DNA of 64,000 nt from Actinoplanes solisilvae (GCF_003999975.1 NZ_RJAC01000019.1:62001-126000); one strand, 5' to 3'. Positions 15,679-26,113 are shown, counted from the stretch's first letter. Program-made: numbers and translations. Notes: generated from the sequence alone by a model not told the origin.

Positions 15679-17202
15679 GTGAACCTCCTCTGGCGGGCTC
15701 TGCTCCGCAACCGAGGCCGGGTGGCGTCCGGAAGTCTGCTGATCGGGCTGCACCAGGGCTGCCAGGCGCTGGTGCCGATCCTCATCGGGGTGATCGTCGA
15801 CGGCGCCGTCGCCACCCAGGACCTGGGCATGCTGGTTCTGTGGGTGGGCACGCTGGCCGCGCTCTTCCTGGTGCTGACCGTCGCCTATCGCATCGGCGCG
15901 CGGCAGCTCATGCGGGCGATCGCCGACGAGGCGCACCGGCTGCGGCTCGAGGTGGCGGCGAAGGTGCTCGACCCGCGCACCGAGGTGCGCACCGGCGACG
16001 TGCTCACGATCTCGGCCACCGACGCGGACACCACCTCGTACCTTCTCGACTACCTGCCACGGCTGTTCGGCGCGCTGGTGGCGACGGCCATCAGCGCGGT
16101 CGGGCTCTGCCTCATCTCCGTACCGCTGGGGCTGGTGGTTCTGCTCGGGACCCCGGTCGTGCTGGTCGCGTTGCAGCGGGCGGCGCCCCGGATCACCCGG
16201 CGCGTCGCCGCCCGGCAGGAGGTCGCGGGCCGGGCCGCCTCGCTCGCCACCGACCTGGTCACCGGCCTGCGCCCGCTGCGCGGTATCGGCGCGCAGGACG
16301 CCGCCGCGCACCGCTACCGGGAGGTCAGCCGCGAATCGCTCGGCGCCACCCTGCGGGCCGCGACGACGGTGGGCTGGTTCCAGGCCGCCTCGGACACCGT
16401 GAGCACACTGCTGGCCTGCGGCATCGCGATCCTGGCGGGCTGGTTCGCGCTCAGCGGCCGCATCTCGGCGGGCGAACTGGTGACCGTGATCGGCCTGGCC
16501 GCCTTCCTCGGCGAGCCCTTCGCCACCCTCTCGGCCGCGCCCGGCTGGTTCGCGTCCTCGCGGGCCTCGGCCGAGCGCATCGAGGCGGTGCTCGACCTGC
16601 GCCCGGCCGAGCCGCCGGCCGGGACCAACCCGATCCCGCCGATCGTCGGCGAGTGCGTCGGGGTGGTGGTCGAGCCGGACGCGAGCGCGTTGGTGGCGCT
16701 CTTCGACGACGGCTCGCCGGACGTGCTGGTGGCGCCGCACCTGCCCGAGCTGTTCAGCGGGACGATCCGCGAGAACCTGATCGAGCCGGGCCGCGACGAC
16801 CTGCCCGCCGTGCTGCGCGCCTCAGCCGCCGACGACGTGGTCGCGGCCCACCCGGACGGCCTCGACCACGCGATCGCCGACCGGGGCGCGGCGCTTTCCG
16901 GCGGCCAGCGGCAGCGGCTCGCCCTGGCCCGCGCGCTGCTGGCCCGGCCGCGGTTGCTGGTGCTGCACGAGCCCACTACGGCGGTCGACGCGGTCACCGA
17001 GCACGCCATCGCCCGCGGCATCCGCGACCTGCGGCACGGCCCCGGATCGACGCTGGGAACGGTGCTCGTCACCACCAGCCCGGCCCTGCTCGCGGTCACC
17101 GACCGGGTGATCGTGGTGCGGGAAGGCGCGGTGGTGGCGACCGGCACGCACGCGTCGCTGGCCGCCACCGACGACTCCTACCGCTCGGCGGTGCTGCGAT
17201 GA
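15679..17202 (+). CDS. ABC exporter half-transporter with NBD lacking Walker A
   Basis: A 507-residue half-exporter with a six-helix type IV exporter membrane domain (about residues 1-300) and a shortened nucleotide-binding domain. After the membrane domain the sequence goes almost directly to L-F-S-G-T-I-R-E-N. The A-loop, the GxxGxGKST Walker A motif and the Q-loop Gln are missing. The signature is intact (A-L-S-G-G-Q-R-Q-R-L-A-L-A-R-A). Walker B reads L-L-V-L-H-E-P-T, with His where Asp is expected. Family NBDs have about 230 residues here; this one has about 180. It overlaps the next gene by four bases, so the two probably make a heterodimer with a single working ATP site. The substrate is unknown. 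Confidence 0.88.
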   Translation: MNLLWRALLRNRGRVASGSLLIGLHQGCQALVPILIGVIVDGAVATQDLGMLVLWVGTLAALFLVLTVAYRIGARQLMRAIADEAHRLRLEVAAKVLDPRTEVRTGDVLTISATDADTTSYLLDYLPRLFGALVATAISAVGLCLISVPLGLVVLLGTPVVLVALQRAAPRITRRVAARQEVAGRAASLATDLVTGLRPLRGIGAQDAAAHRYREVSRESLGATLRAATTVGWFQAASDTVSTLLACGIAILAGWFALSGRISAGELVTVIGLAAFLGEPFATLSAAPGWFASSRASAERIEAVLDLRPAEPPAGTNPIPPIVGECVGVVVEPDASALVALFDDGSPDVLVAPHLPELFSGTIRENLIEPGRDDLPAVLRASAADDVVAAHPDGLDHAIADRGAALSGGQRQRLALARALLARPRLLVLHEPTTAVDAVTEHAIARGIRDLRHGPGSTLGTVLVTTSPALLAVTDRVIVVREGAVVATGTHASLAATDDSYRSAVLR

Positions 17203-18926
17203 CCGATGCCCTGCCGGTGGCGACACCCGGCCAGACCTGGTGGTGGCTCTGCCGGCAACTGCGGGCCCGGCGGCTCGACGTGGCCCTCACGGTCGCCGCC
17301 GGGCTGGCCGCGGCCGGGGCGTCGGTCGTGCCGGTCACCGCCCTCGGCCTGCTGGTCGACCTCGTGCGGGACGGCGCCGCCTCGACCGCGCTGGTGCCGA
17401 TCGGCCTGCTCGTCGCCGGGATCGCGCTGCTCGGCGGGCTGGCCGCCGGAGCGACCACCACCCTGGTGAGCCGTCTCGGTGAGCGCATCCTCGCCCACCT
17501 GCGCGAGGACGTCGTGAGCGTCTCGCTGCGCCTGCCCGCGCACACCCTCGACCGGGCCGGGCGCGGCGACCTGCTCGCGCGCGTCGGCGCCGACGTGGCC
17601 GCGGTCGGCACCGCCGCCGCCGAGGTCCTGCCGACGGTGATCTCGGCGGTCTTCCTCGGCCTGCTCAGCGTGACCGCGATGTTCGGCCTGGACTGGCGGC
17701 TCGGCCTGACCGGGCTGGCGGCCCTGCCCGCCTATCTGCTCGCACTGCGCTGGTATCTGCCACGTTCGGCGCCGATCTACGCCGGCGAACGAGCCGCGGT
17801 GGGCGCCCGGGCCCAACTGCTGATGGAGAGCCTTCAGGGCGTACGCACCGTGCACGCCTACCGGTTGGAGGCGCGGCACCTGACGGCGATCGAGGGCGCC
17901 TCGGTGCGGGCCCGCGAGCTCTCCGTCGGTGTTTTCGCGCTGTTCACCCGGTTCGTCGGCCGGATCAACCGGGCCGAGCTGCTCGGCCTGGCCATGATCC
18001 TGGTGGCCGGCTTCTGGTTCGTGCGCGACGGCACGGTCACGGTCGGCGAGACCGCGGCGGCCGCGGTGCTGTTCCACCGGCTGTTCAACCCGGTGTCGAT
18101 GGTGCTGTTCACCTTCGACGAGATCCAGGCGGCCGGCGCCGGGCTGGCCCGCCTGGTCGGTGTCGGCCTGCTGCCCGTCGTGCCGGCCGGCACCGAGCCG
18201 CTGGCCGCCGCCGACCTGACGTTGCGCGACGTGACCTTCGGGTACGAGGCGAGGGTGCCGGTGCTGCGCGGGATCAGTCTGCGGGTGGCGCCGGGGGAGC
18301 GGGTCGCACTGGTCGGCTCGACCGGGGCCGGCAAGACCACAGTGGCCTCGATCGCGGCCGGCATCCTGCGGCCGGACTCGGGCGCGGCCACCGCGGGCGG
18401 GGTGCCGGTCGACCGGCTGACCCCCGGCGCGGTGGCGATCATCAGCCAGGAGACGCACGTCTTCGCGGGCCCGCTGATCGAGGACCTGCGGCTGGCCGGG
18501 CCGGGCGCGTCCACCGAGACGGTCGAGGCCGCGCTGGAACGGGTCGGCGCGCTGGACTGGGCCCGCGGCCTGCCCGGCGGGCTGGGCACGGTGGTCGGCG
18601 AGGGCGGGCACCCGCTGACCGCCGCGCAGGCGCAGCAGCTCGCCCTGGCCCGGCTCGTGCTGCTCGACCCGGCGATCGCCATCCTGGACGAGGCGACCGC
18701 CGAGGCCGGCAGCGCGGGCGCCCGCGAGCTGGAGGAGTCGGCCCTGGCCGCCACCAAGGGCCGCACGACCCTGCTGGTCGCGCACCGCCTCACCCAGGCC
18801 GCCGGGGCCGACCGCATCGTGGTCCTCGAGCACGGGTCGGTGCTCGAGGAGGGCACCCACGACGACCTGGTCGCCGCCGGGGGCCGCTATGCCACGCTGT
18901 GGTCGGCCTGGCAATCGCGAGGTTAG
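17199..18926 (+). CDS. ABC exporter half-transporter with degenerate signature motif
   Basis: A 575-residue half-exporter with a six-helix membrane domain (about 20-310) and a full-length NBD. Walker A is perfect (G-S-T-G-A-G-K-T-T) and Walker B is intact (A-I-L-D-E-A-T-A). The LSGGQ signature is replaced by L-T-A-A-Q-A-Q-Q. In the heterodimer its Walker A/B would face the intact LSGGQ of the partner at 15679-17202 and form the one canonical ATP site. The opposite site lacks every key element. The ATG at 17199 overlaps the partner's TGA (ATGA). The gene ends with a 4-base overlap with the convergent GH3 gene. Confidence 0.9.
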   Translation: MTDALPVATPGQTWWWLCRQLRARRLDVALTVAAGLAAAGASVVPVTALGLLVDLVRDGAASTALVPIGLLVAGIALLGGLAAGATTTLVSRLGERILAHLREDVVSVSLRLPAHTLDRAGRGDLLARVGADVAAVGTAAAEVLPTVISAVFLGLLSVTAMFGLDWRLGLTGLAALPAYLLALRWYLPRSAPIYAGERAAVGARAQLLMESLQGVRTVHAYRLEARHLTAIEGASVRARELSVGVFALFTRFVGRINRAELLGLAMILVAGFWFVRDGTVTVGETAAAAVLFHRLFNPVSMVLFTFDEIQAAGAGLARLVGVGLLPVVPAGTEPLAAADLTLRDVTFGYEARVPVLRGISLRVAPGERVALVGSTGAGKTTVASIAAGILRPDSGAATAGGVPVDRLTPGAVAIISQETHVFAGPLIEDLRLAGPGASTETVEAALERVGALDWARGLPGGLGTVVGEGGHPLTAAQAQQLALARLVLLDPAIAILDEATAEAGSAGARELEESALAATKGRTTLLVAHRLTQAAGADRIVVLEHGSVLEEGTHDDLVAAGGRYATLWSAWQSRG

Positions 18927-21280
18927 GACAGCGTGGCGGTCAGGCGCGGGTCGTCGAGTGCGTGCGCGGCGATCACGCGGTAGTCGCCGGGCACTCGACG
19001 CCAGCCGCCGTCCCAGATCTCGAACGTCCGCGGTGGCAGCGGGATGCGTACGGTGACCGTCTCGCCCGGCGCGGCCTCGACGTTCTCGAAACCGGCCAGC
19101 CACCGCTCCGGACGCTCCGGGTCGACCGGCGACGGTCCGACGTAGATCTGCACGACCTCGCGGCCGGTGCGCGGGCCGGTGTTGGTCAGCGTGACCACGG
19201 CCTCTTCCGGAGTCACGACCATCTCGTCGTAGCTCCACGTCGTGTAGCCGAGACCGTGGCCGAAGGCATAGAGCGGAGCGACCCCGGAGCGCAGCCAGCC
19301 GCGATAGCCGACGAACACGCCCTCGTCGTACGAGACGACCAGGTCACGCGGCTCCACCTTGAACACCGGGCAGTCCTGCTCGTGCCGGGGCCAGGTGGTC
19401 GGCAGCCGCCCGCCCGGCTCGGCGATCCCGAGCAGCACGTCGGCCAGCGCGGCGCCCGCCTCCTGACCGGGGAACCAGGTGAGCAGCGTTGCCGCGACCT
19501 CGTCGGCCCACGGCATGAGCACCGGGGAGCCGGCGTTCACGACCACGACCGTACGGGGATTGGCCGCGGCCACCCGGGACACCAGCTCGTCCTGCCGGCC
19601 CGGCAAGGCCAGCGAGACGCGGTCGAAGCCCTCGGACTCGACCTGCTCGGTCGTGCCGACCACGATCACGGCGACGTCCGAACCGGCGGCGAGCCGCACC
19701 GCCTCCTCGATCAGGCCGTCCTCGTCGGGGGCGGGCGGGCGGTGGCCGAGCGTCGTCGAGATCGAGTGGGCCAGCCCGCGCTCGATCGTCTGCCGCAGCA
19801 CGACCGGGACCGCCACGCCGGCCTCGAGCTCGACCGTGACCCGCTGCTCGCGCGGGGACAGCAACAGGTCGGCGCGGGTGGCGGTGGGCGGGTGCAGCGA
19901 ACCCTCGTACAGCAGCTTGCCGCCGACGGAAAGCTCGAACGTGCCGAACCCGGAGACGGCGAAGGTGTGCTCGCCGGTGGTGCCGGGCGTGAACGTCGTC
20001 TCGAGGCGGATCTCGTCGACGTCGGCCGGGTCGAGGCCGCCGGGCAGCGAGCCGATCCAACGCACCGCGGCCGGGTCGACCACGAACGAGACCTGCCCGA
20101 TGGTGACCGTGGCCGGCTCGTGCAGGGCGGGCAGGAACGGGCGGGGGTCGGCGCCGATCGCGTACTCGACGTCCACGCCGGACAGCTTCTCGGCCAGGCC
20201 GGCCAGCGGCGAGATCACGTGCGGCGGGGAGACCTGAGCACTACCGCCGCCGAGCACCCGGGCGTCCGTGGCCAGCGCGCCGATGACCGCGACCTTCGTC
20301 AGCGTGGCCGGTTCGAGCGGCAGCGTGTAGTTCTCGTTGCGGACCAGCACGAACGAGCGCGCCGCGACCTCGTGGGCGATCGCGTCACCGTCGAGGTCGG
20401 CGGGCGGGGTCACGATCGGGCCGCCGTCGAGAGCGCCGACCCGCCTCGCCAGCCGCAGGACGCGGCGCACCTTGTCGTCGACGACCTCCTCGGGCACAGC
20501 CCCGGCCCGTACGGCGTCAACGAGCTTCTGACCCCACGGGTTCTCCAAAGCCGGCATGGCGATGTCGAGCCCGCCCAGGGCCGCGCCGACCGTCGAGCGA
20601 GCCGCCCGCCAGTCGGAGACCACCACGCCGTCGAAGCCCCACTCGCGCTTGAGGATCTCGTCCTGCAGCACCCCGTTCTGGGCCATCGACTGGCCGTTCA
20701 CGCTGTTGTAGGCGCTCATCACGCCCCAGCCGCCGGCCTCGACGACGCGCTCGAACGGCGCCAGGTAGATCTCGCGCAGCGCCCGGTCGCCGATGCGGAC
20801 GTCGACCTCCATGCGGTCGGTCTCGAAGTCGTTGCCGACCAGGTGCTTCACCGTCGTGCCGACGCCGTGTGCCTGCACCCCGCGCACGAACCCGACCGCG
20901 ACCTCGCCACTGAGCAGCGGATCCTCCGAGTAGCACTCGAAATGCCGGCCGCCCAGGGGAGTGCGATGCAGGTTCACCGTCGGCCCGAGGAGCAGGTGTA
21001 CGCCCTTGCGCCGCGCCTCCTGCCCGAGGAGCTGCCCGGCCCGCTCCGCCAGTTCGACGTCCCACGCCGCGGCCAGCGCGGTCGGGCTCGGCAGCGCGAT
21101 CGACGGGTCGTCCGGCGCCCAGCCCGTGCCGCGTACGCCGATCGGGCCGTCGGACATCACCAGCGACCGCAGCCCGATACGGTCGATCGCCGGCAAGGAC
21201 CAGAAGTCTTGCCCGGCCAGCAGCGACACCTTCTCCTCAAGGCTCAGCTCGGCGAGTAACTGGTCTTCGACCTCGGGCAT
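18923..21280 (-). CDS. Glycoside hydrolase family 3 beta-glucosidase with PA14 insert
   Basis: A 785-residue intracellular-type GH3 enzyme (no signal peptide) that would hydrolyse beta-glucosides. The (beta/alpha)8 domain holds the nucleophile Asp223 in V-V-V-S-D-W. The K-H-L-V-G-N-D substrate motif is near residue 146. A PA14-like lectin domain is inserted at about 390-520. The alpha/beta sandwich and a C-terminal fibronectin III-like domain (about 690-785) follow. This order is that of the bacterial GH3 group of BglX/KmBglI type. The start codon follows immediately after a TGGGAGCGCTCC palindrome matching the CebR operator type, so cello-oligosaccharide control is likely. No transporter gene adjoins it. 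Confidence 0.93.
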   Translation of the reverse strand: MPEVEDQLLAELSLEEKVSLLAGQDFWSLPAIDRIGLRSLVMSDGPIGVRGTGWAPDDPSIALPSPTALAAAWDVELAERAGQLLGQEARRKGVHLLLGPTVNLHRTPLGGRHFECYSEDPLLSGEVAVGFVRGVQAHGVGTTVKHLVGNDFETDRMEVDVRIGDRALREIYLAPFERVVEAGGWGVMSAYNSVNGQSMAQNGVLQDEILKREWGFDGVVVSDWRAARSTVGAALGGLDIAMPALENPWGQKLVDAVRAGAVPEEVVDDKVRRVLRLARRVGALDGGPIVTPPADLDGDAIAHEVAARSFVLVRNENYTLPLEPATLTKVAVIGALATDARVLGGGSAQVSPPHVISPLAGLAEKLSGVDVEYAIGADPRPFLPALHEPATVTIGQVSFVVDPAAVRWIGSLPGGLDPADVDEIRLETTFTPGTTGEHTFAVSGFGTFELSVGGKLLYEGSLHPPTATRADLLLSPREQRVTVELEAGVAVPVVLRQTIERGLAHSISTTLGHRPPAPDEDGLIEEAVRLAAGSDVAVIVVGTTEQVESEGFDRVSLALPGRQDELVSRVAAANPRTVVVVNAGSPVLMPWADEVAATLLTWFPGQEAGAALADVLLGIAEPGGRLPTTWPRHEQDCPVFKVEPRDLVVSYDEGVFVGYRGWLRSGVAPLYAFGHGLGYTTWSYDEMVVTPEEAVVTLTNTGPRTGREVVQIYVGPSPVDPERPERWLAGFENVEAAPGETVTVRIPLPPRTFEIWDGGWRRVPGDYRVIAAHALDDPRLTATLS

Positions 21281-21292
21281 GGAGCGCTCCCA
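21281..21292 (-). promoter_or_regulatory. CebR-like LacI-family operator overlapping the GH3 ribosome site
   Basis: On the minus strand TGGGAGCGCTCC directly precedes the GH3 ATG. The core GGAGCGCTCC is a perfect palindrome. The established Streptomyces CebR operator is TGGGAGCGCTCCCA, so 12 of 14 positions match. The site contains the GGGAG ribosome-binding sequence, so a bound repressor would block translation start and elongation of transcription. Confidence 0.7.
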
Positions 21293-21330
21293 TTCTCGAT
21301 GTTCAACGCTGCCACCTTAGGATCATCGAA

Positions 21331-22710
21331 ATGTTGAACGTCTACGAGAGGGCCGCCCGCAAGGCCCAGGCCGACGGCCGCGTCCCCGCCCTCTCGGTCG
21401 CGCTGCGCCGCGCCGACCGCGAACCGTGGGTCTTCACCGTCGGCGACTCCGGCAATCCCGATCACCCGCTGAACGCCGACACCCGGTTCCGGATCGGCTC
21501 GATCACCAAGACGTTCACCGCCGTGCTCGTGCTTCAGGCCCGCGACGAGGGCCTGCTCGACCTCGACGACCCGATCGGCAAGTACCTCGACCTGCCGGCC
21601 CACGGCGACGCGACGATCAGGCGGCTGCTCTCGCACACGTCCGGGTTCCAGCGGGAGCCGTACGGGGATGTCTGGGACACGCTGGTGGCACCCGGCGACG
21701 CGGAGCTGCTGGCCCAGCTCGACCGGGCCGAACGAGTACTGCCCAACGGCCGCCGGTTCCACTACTCCAACCTCGCGTTCGCCGTGCTCGGCCAGGCCGT
21801 CGCCGAGCTGCGCGGCACCGGCTGGGACAAGGTCGTCACCTCGCGGATCCTCGAGCCGCTCGGCCTGACCGGCACGACGCTGCACCCGCCGGCCCAGGCC
21901 GCGGTCGGCTACCTGGTCGACGCCTACTCCGACGCGGCGCGGCCCGAACCGCAGACCGACCTCGGCGGCGTCGCGCCGGCCGCCCAGCTCTGGAGCACCG
22001 CCGCCGACATGGCCACCTGGGGCGCCTTCCTGGCCGACCCCGCGTCGGTCGACCCGGACGGCAAGATCCTCGCGGCCACGACCGTCGACGAGATGCGCTA
22101 CCCGGCCACCACCACGAACGAGGCGCTCTGGCAGGTCGGCTGGGGCCTCGGGCTCATGATCGTGCCGCGGGGACGACGGGTGGTCGACGTCGGGCACAAC
22201 GGGGCGATGCCCGGGTTCCTCGCCGGGGCGTACGGGCAGCGGGGTGGGGAAGGTGTGCCCGAAGGGCTCGGATGCGCGGTGCTCGGCTCGTCCGGGACCG
22301 CCGGGGAGATCAACGACCTGGTGCACGAGCTGCTGAAACTCGCGGTCGAGCACGATCCGGCGGACATCACGCCGTGGCGCGTCTCACCTCCGGCGCCCGC
22401 GGCCTACCGCTCGGTGCTCGGGCCGTGGTGGAGCGAGGGCTCGCAGGTCGTCTTCTCGTGGCACGACGGGAGCCTGCAGGCCCGCCTTTCAGAGCTGCCG
22501 GCCGACACGCCGCCGGCGGTCTTCGCGCCGCTTCCCGGAGAGAAAGACGTGCTGCGTACGGTCAGCGGCCGCGAGACGGGCGAGCTGCTGCGGCTGACCC
22601 GTGACTCGTCGGGGGCCGTCGTGCGGATGCACTGGGCGACCTACCGCGTCACCCGGGTGCAGGAGGGCTTCGACGGAGGCGCGGCGTCGGACGGTGCTTC
22701 CGGTGCCTGA
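21331..22710 (+). CDS. Serine hydrolase of the beta-lactamase / class C penicillin-binding protein family
   Basis: A 459-residue protein with the serine beta-lactamase fold. It carries the nucleophile motif S-I-T-K near residues 57-60 within F-R-I-G-S-I-T-K-T-F-T. A Tyr-containing Y-S-N follows near residue 145, and G-H-N-G (in place of K-T-G) near residue 290. A C-terminal beta domain spans about 355-450. There is no signal peptide, so it is probably a cytoplasmic esterase or D-aminopeptidase-like enzyme, not a resistance enzyme. It is divergent from the GH3 gene with only 50 bases between the starts, so both may share control. The substrate is unknown. Confidence 0.85.
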   Translation: MLNVYERAARKAQADGRVPALSVALRRADREPWVFTVGDSGNPDHPLNADTRFRIGSITKTFTAVLVLQARDEGLLDLDDPIGKYLDLPAHGDATIRRLLSHTSGFQREPYGDVWDTLVAPGDAELLAQLDRAERVLPNGRRFHYSNLAFAVLGQAVAELRGTGWDKVVTSRILEPLGLTGTTLHPPAQAAVGYLVDAYSDAARPEPQTDLGGVAPAAQLWSTAADMATWGAFLADPASVDPDGKILAATTVDEMRYPATTTNEALWQVGWGLGLMIVPRGRRVVDVGHNGAMPGFLAGAYGQRGGEGVPEGLGCAVLGSSGTAGEINDLVHELLKLAVEHDPADITPWRVSPPAPAAYRSVLGPWWSEGSQVVFSWHDGSLQARLSELPADTPPAVFAPLPGEKDVLRTVSGRETGELLRLTRDSSGAVVRMHWATYRVTRVQEGFDGGAASDGASGA

Positions 22711-22810
22711 CCCGCGCTAAATGGCATCGGCGTCGGGGCGGCCGAGCGGATACGATGGCACGATCCTGAGGTACGCCGCCCCGACCGGGCGACGACGAGA
22801 AAGAGAGCAG

Positions 22811-22836
22811 GTGGCGGAGGCCCTCGTGGCCGCCCT

Positions 22837-22840
<4 letters not shown>
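22811..22840 (+). other. Nine-codon leader reading frame coupled to phoH
   Basis: A GTG at 22811 with a purine-rich ribosome-binding stretch just upstream (GAGAAAGAGAGCAG) opens a nine-codon frame encoding M-A-E-A-L-V-A-A-L. Its TGA overlaps the phoH ATG (ATGA). phoH itself has no Shine-Dalgarno-like sequence in the bases before its ATG, so it may depend on translation of this leader. Confidence 0.45.
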
Positions 22841-23913
<1,073 letters not shown>

Positions 23914-23935
23914 TCCAAGGGGTAAGAGCACCACT

Positions 23936-24403
23936 ATGTCCATCGAGATCGCCAACGAGTCGGGAGTCGAGGTCGACACCGACGCGATCCTCGCGGTGGC
24001 CCGGCACGCCCTCGACGAGATGGGGGTCAACCCGCTCGCCGAGTTGTCCATCCTGCTCGTCGACACCGACTACATGGCCGAGCTGAACCATCGCTGGATG
24101 GGCGGTGACGGCCCCACCGACGTGCTCGCGTTCCCGATGGACGAGGGCAGCGTCGACCACGGCCCCGGCGAGACCGGCGCGGGTGAGCCGGCGCTGCTCG
24201 GCGACATCGTGCTGGCCCCCGAGGTGGCCGCGAAACAGGCCGCGGCGGCCGGTCACTCCTCCGCCGACGAGCTGCACCTGCTGACCGTGCACGGGGTGCT
24301 GCACCTGCTCGGCTACGACCACGCCGAGCCGGAGGAGGAGCGGGAAATGTTCGGTCTGCAGAACCGGCTGCTCCAGAGCTGGCGGGCCGGGCGGGCCGGC
24401 TAG
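23936..24403 (+). CDS. ybeY: Endoribonuclease YbeY (rRNA maturation factor)
   Basis: A 155-residue zinc-dependent endoribonuclease needed for 16S rRNA 3' end processing and ribosome quality control. The zinc motif [11 protein letters not shown] is at about residues 120-130. The conserved T-D-V-L-A-F-P-M segment is near residue 61. An insertion of about 15 residues rich in Gly/Glu (near 70-85) follows, as in other actinobacterial YbeY proteins. The ATG at 23936 follows GGGGTAAGAG. It ends two bases before the next start, within the conserved phoH-ybeY-corC-era operon. Confidence 0.95.
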   Translation: MSIEIANESGVEVDTDAILAVARHALDEMGVNPLAELSILLVDTDYMAELNHRWMGGDGPTDVLAFPMDEGSVDHGPGETGAGEPALLGDIVLAPEVAAKQAAAAGHSSADELHLLTVHGVLHLLGYDHAEPEEEREMFGLQNRLLQSWRAGRAG

Positions 24404-24405
24404 CC

Positions 24406-25770
24406 GTGGACCCCGCCCATCTACTCGCGGCAGGCCCCGCCTCGGCGGGACTGCCCGACGTGCAACTGATCACCTTCGCGGTGCTGCTGGTCTTCCTGGC
24501 CGGCCTCGCCTCCATGGCCGACGCGGCCCTGGGCAGCGTCTCCGCGGCACGCGCGGCCGAGATGGCCCGCGAGGGCGAGCGCGGCGCCTCGGCGCTGGCC
24601 GCCGTCGCCTCCGACGTGGTTCGCCACCTCAACCTCCTTCTCCTGCTGCGGCTGCTGGCCGAGCTGACCGCCACGACGCTGGTCGCGCTGGTCGCCGTCG
24701 ACAGCTGGGGCATCGGCTGGACCGCAGCCCTGGTGACCGCGAGCACGATGACCGTTGTCAGCTTCGTCGTGGTCGGCGTCGCTCCCCGCACGGTCGGGCG
24801 CCAGCACGCGTACGCCGTGGGCCGAGCCGCCGCCCCGCTGGTGCGCTGGCTCGGCAAGGTCCTCAACCCGCTGGCGTCGCTGCTCATCCTCATCGGTAAC
24901 GCGGTGACGCCGGGCAAGGGCTTCCCCGAGGGCCCGTTCGGTAGCCAGGTCGAGCTCCGCGAGCTGGTCGACCTGGCCGAGCAGCGCGGCGTCGTCGAGC
25001 ACGGCGAACGCGAGATGATCCACTCGGTCTTCGCGCTGGGCGACACGATCGCCCGTGAGGTGATGGTGCCGCGCACCGAGATGGTGTGGATAGAGGCGTC
25101 CAAGACCCTGCAGCAGGGGCTCTACCTGTTCCTGCGCTCGGGCTTCTCGCGCATCCCGGTGATAGGGGACAGCGTCGACGACGTGCTCGGCGTGCTCTAC
25201 CTGAAAGACGTGATCCGCCGCACCCAGAACGGCGACCCCGCCTCGACCTCGCAGGCGGTGGCCGACCTGATGCGGCCGGCGACCTTCGTGCCCGAGTCGA
25301 AGCCCGTCGACGACCTGCTCTCCGAGATGCAGGCGGCCCGCTCCCACCTCGTGATCGTCGTCGACGAGTACGGTGGCACGGCCGGCCTCGTCACCATCGA
25401 GGACATCCTCGAAGAGATCGTCGGCGAGATCACCGACGAGTACGACGTCGAACGCCCGCCGATCGAACACCTGGAGGACGGCGCCGTACGGGTCACCGCC
25501 CGGCTCCCGATCGAAGACCTCGGCGAGCTGTTCGGGGTCGAACTGCCCGCCGACGAGGTCGAGACGGTCGGCGGCCTGCTCGCCCAGACCCTGGGCCGGG
25601 TGCCGATCCCCGGCGCCACGGTCGACGTCGGCGGCCTGCACCTGGTCGCCGAAGGCACCACCGGCCGGCGCAACCGCATCGACTCGGTGCTGGTGCGCCG
25701 CCTCGAACCGCCCTCACCGCCCTCCGACACCCCCACCGAGAACGAGGAAAGACAAACCGCTGATGCCTGA
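24406..25770 (+). CDS. corC: CNNM/CorC-type membrane protein with CBS domains (hemolysin C family)
   Basis: A 454-residue membrane protein. A DUF21/CNNM transmembrane domain (about residues 18-180, three to four helices) is followed by a CBS pair (about 205-335) and a small CorC_HlyC domain (about 350-435). Family members take part in Mg/Co ion efflux or homeostasis. The motif [12 protein letters not shown] opening the CBS region is characteristic. The GTG at 24406 follows the ybeY stop by two bases. Its end overlaps the next gene by eight bases. A matching gene (Rv2366c) has the same position in M. tuberculosis. Confidence 0.93.
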   Translation: MDPAHLLAAGPASAGLPDVQLITFAVLLVFLAGLASMADAALGSVSAARAAEMAREGERGASALAAVASDVVRHLNLLLLLRLLAELTATTLVALVAVDSWGIGWTAALVTASTMTVVSFVVVGVAPRTVGRQHAYAVGRAAAPLVRWLGKVLNPLASLLILIGNAVTPGKGFPEGPFGSQVELRELVDLAEQRGVVEHGEREMIHSVFALGDTIAREVMVPRTEMVWIEASKTLQQGLYLFLRSGFSRIPVIGDSVDDVLGVLYLKDVIRRTQNGDPASTSQAVADLMRPATFVPESKPVDDLLSEMQAARSHLVIVVDEYGGTAGLVTIEDILEEIVGEITDEYDVERPPIEHLEDGAVRVTARLPIEDLGELFGVELPADEVETVGGLLAQTLGRVPIPGATVDVGGLHLVAEGTTGRRNRIDSVLVRRLEPPSPPSDTPTENEERQTADA

Positions 25771-26113
25771 CACCGACATCGCGCTGAGCGCGGAGGACAC
25801 CAAGCTGGTCACCCTGGCCCGCAGCGCACGCGCCCGGGTGGGCGCGACCGAGGGAGCAGCGGTACGTGACCAGGACGGCCGCACCTACGCGGCGGCCACG
25901 GTGTCCCTGCCGAGCCTGTCGGTCACCGCGCTCCAGCTGGCCGTGGCCTCGGCCGTGGCCTCGGGCGCGACCCTGCTGGAGGCGGCCGCCGTCGTGACGG
26001 AGAACGCCGACCTCGAGACGGCGGGCCACGCGGCGGTCCGCGACCTGACCACTACGGCCCCGATCCACGTGGCCGACCCGGCCGGCGCCCTGCGCGGCAC
26101 GGTGACCGCATGA
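25763..26113 (+). CDS. Cytidine deaminase-like protein without zinc-binding active site
   Basis: A 116-residue protein in the place where actinobacteria carry a cytidine deaminase-like gene between corC and era (Rv2365c position). The fold pattern is that of the deaminase core: [27 protein letters not shown]. Neither the (C/H)AE motif nor the PCxxC motif is present, so zinc binding and catalysis are not expected. It overlaps corC by 8 bases and era by 4 (ATGA), so it is translated with them. It may be a structural or binding partner in ribosome assembly, but this is only positional inference. Confidence 0.8.
   Translation: MPDTDIALSAEDTKLVTLARSARARVGATEGAAVRDQDGRTYAAATVSLPSLSVTALQLAVASAVASGATLLEAAAVVTENADLETAGHAAVRDLTTTAPIHVADPAGALRGTVTA

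Noticed and set aside
17178-21259. Very long open frames opposite to the ABC exporter and GH3 genes (for example 686 codons on the minus strand from 19238 and 786 codons on the plus strand from 18899)
   Set aside because: They are the mirror of GC-rich codon bias, with Arg/Gly/Ala/Val-rich, featureless translations, no ribosome sites, and full overlap with genes that have clear families.
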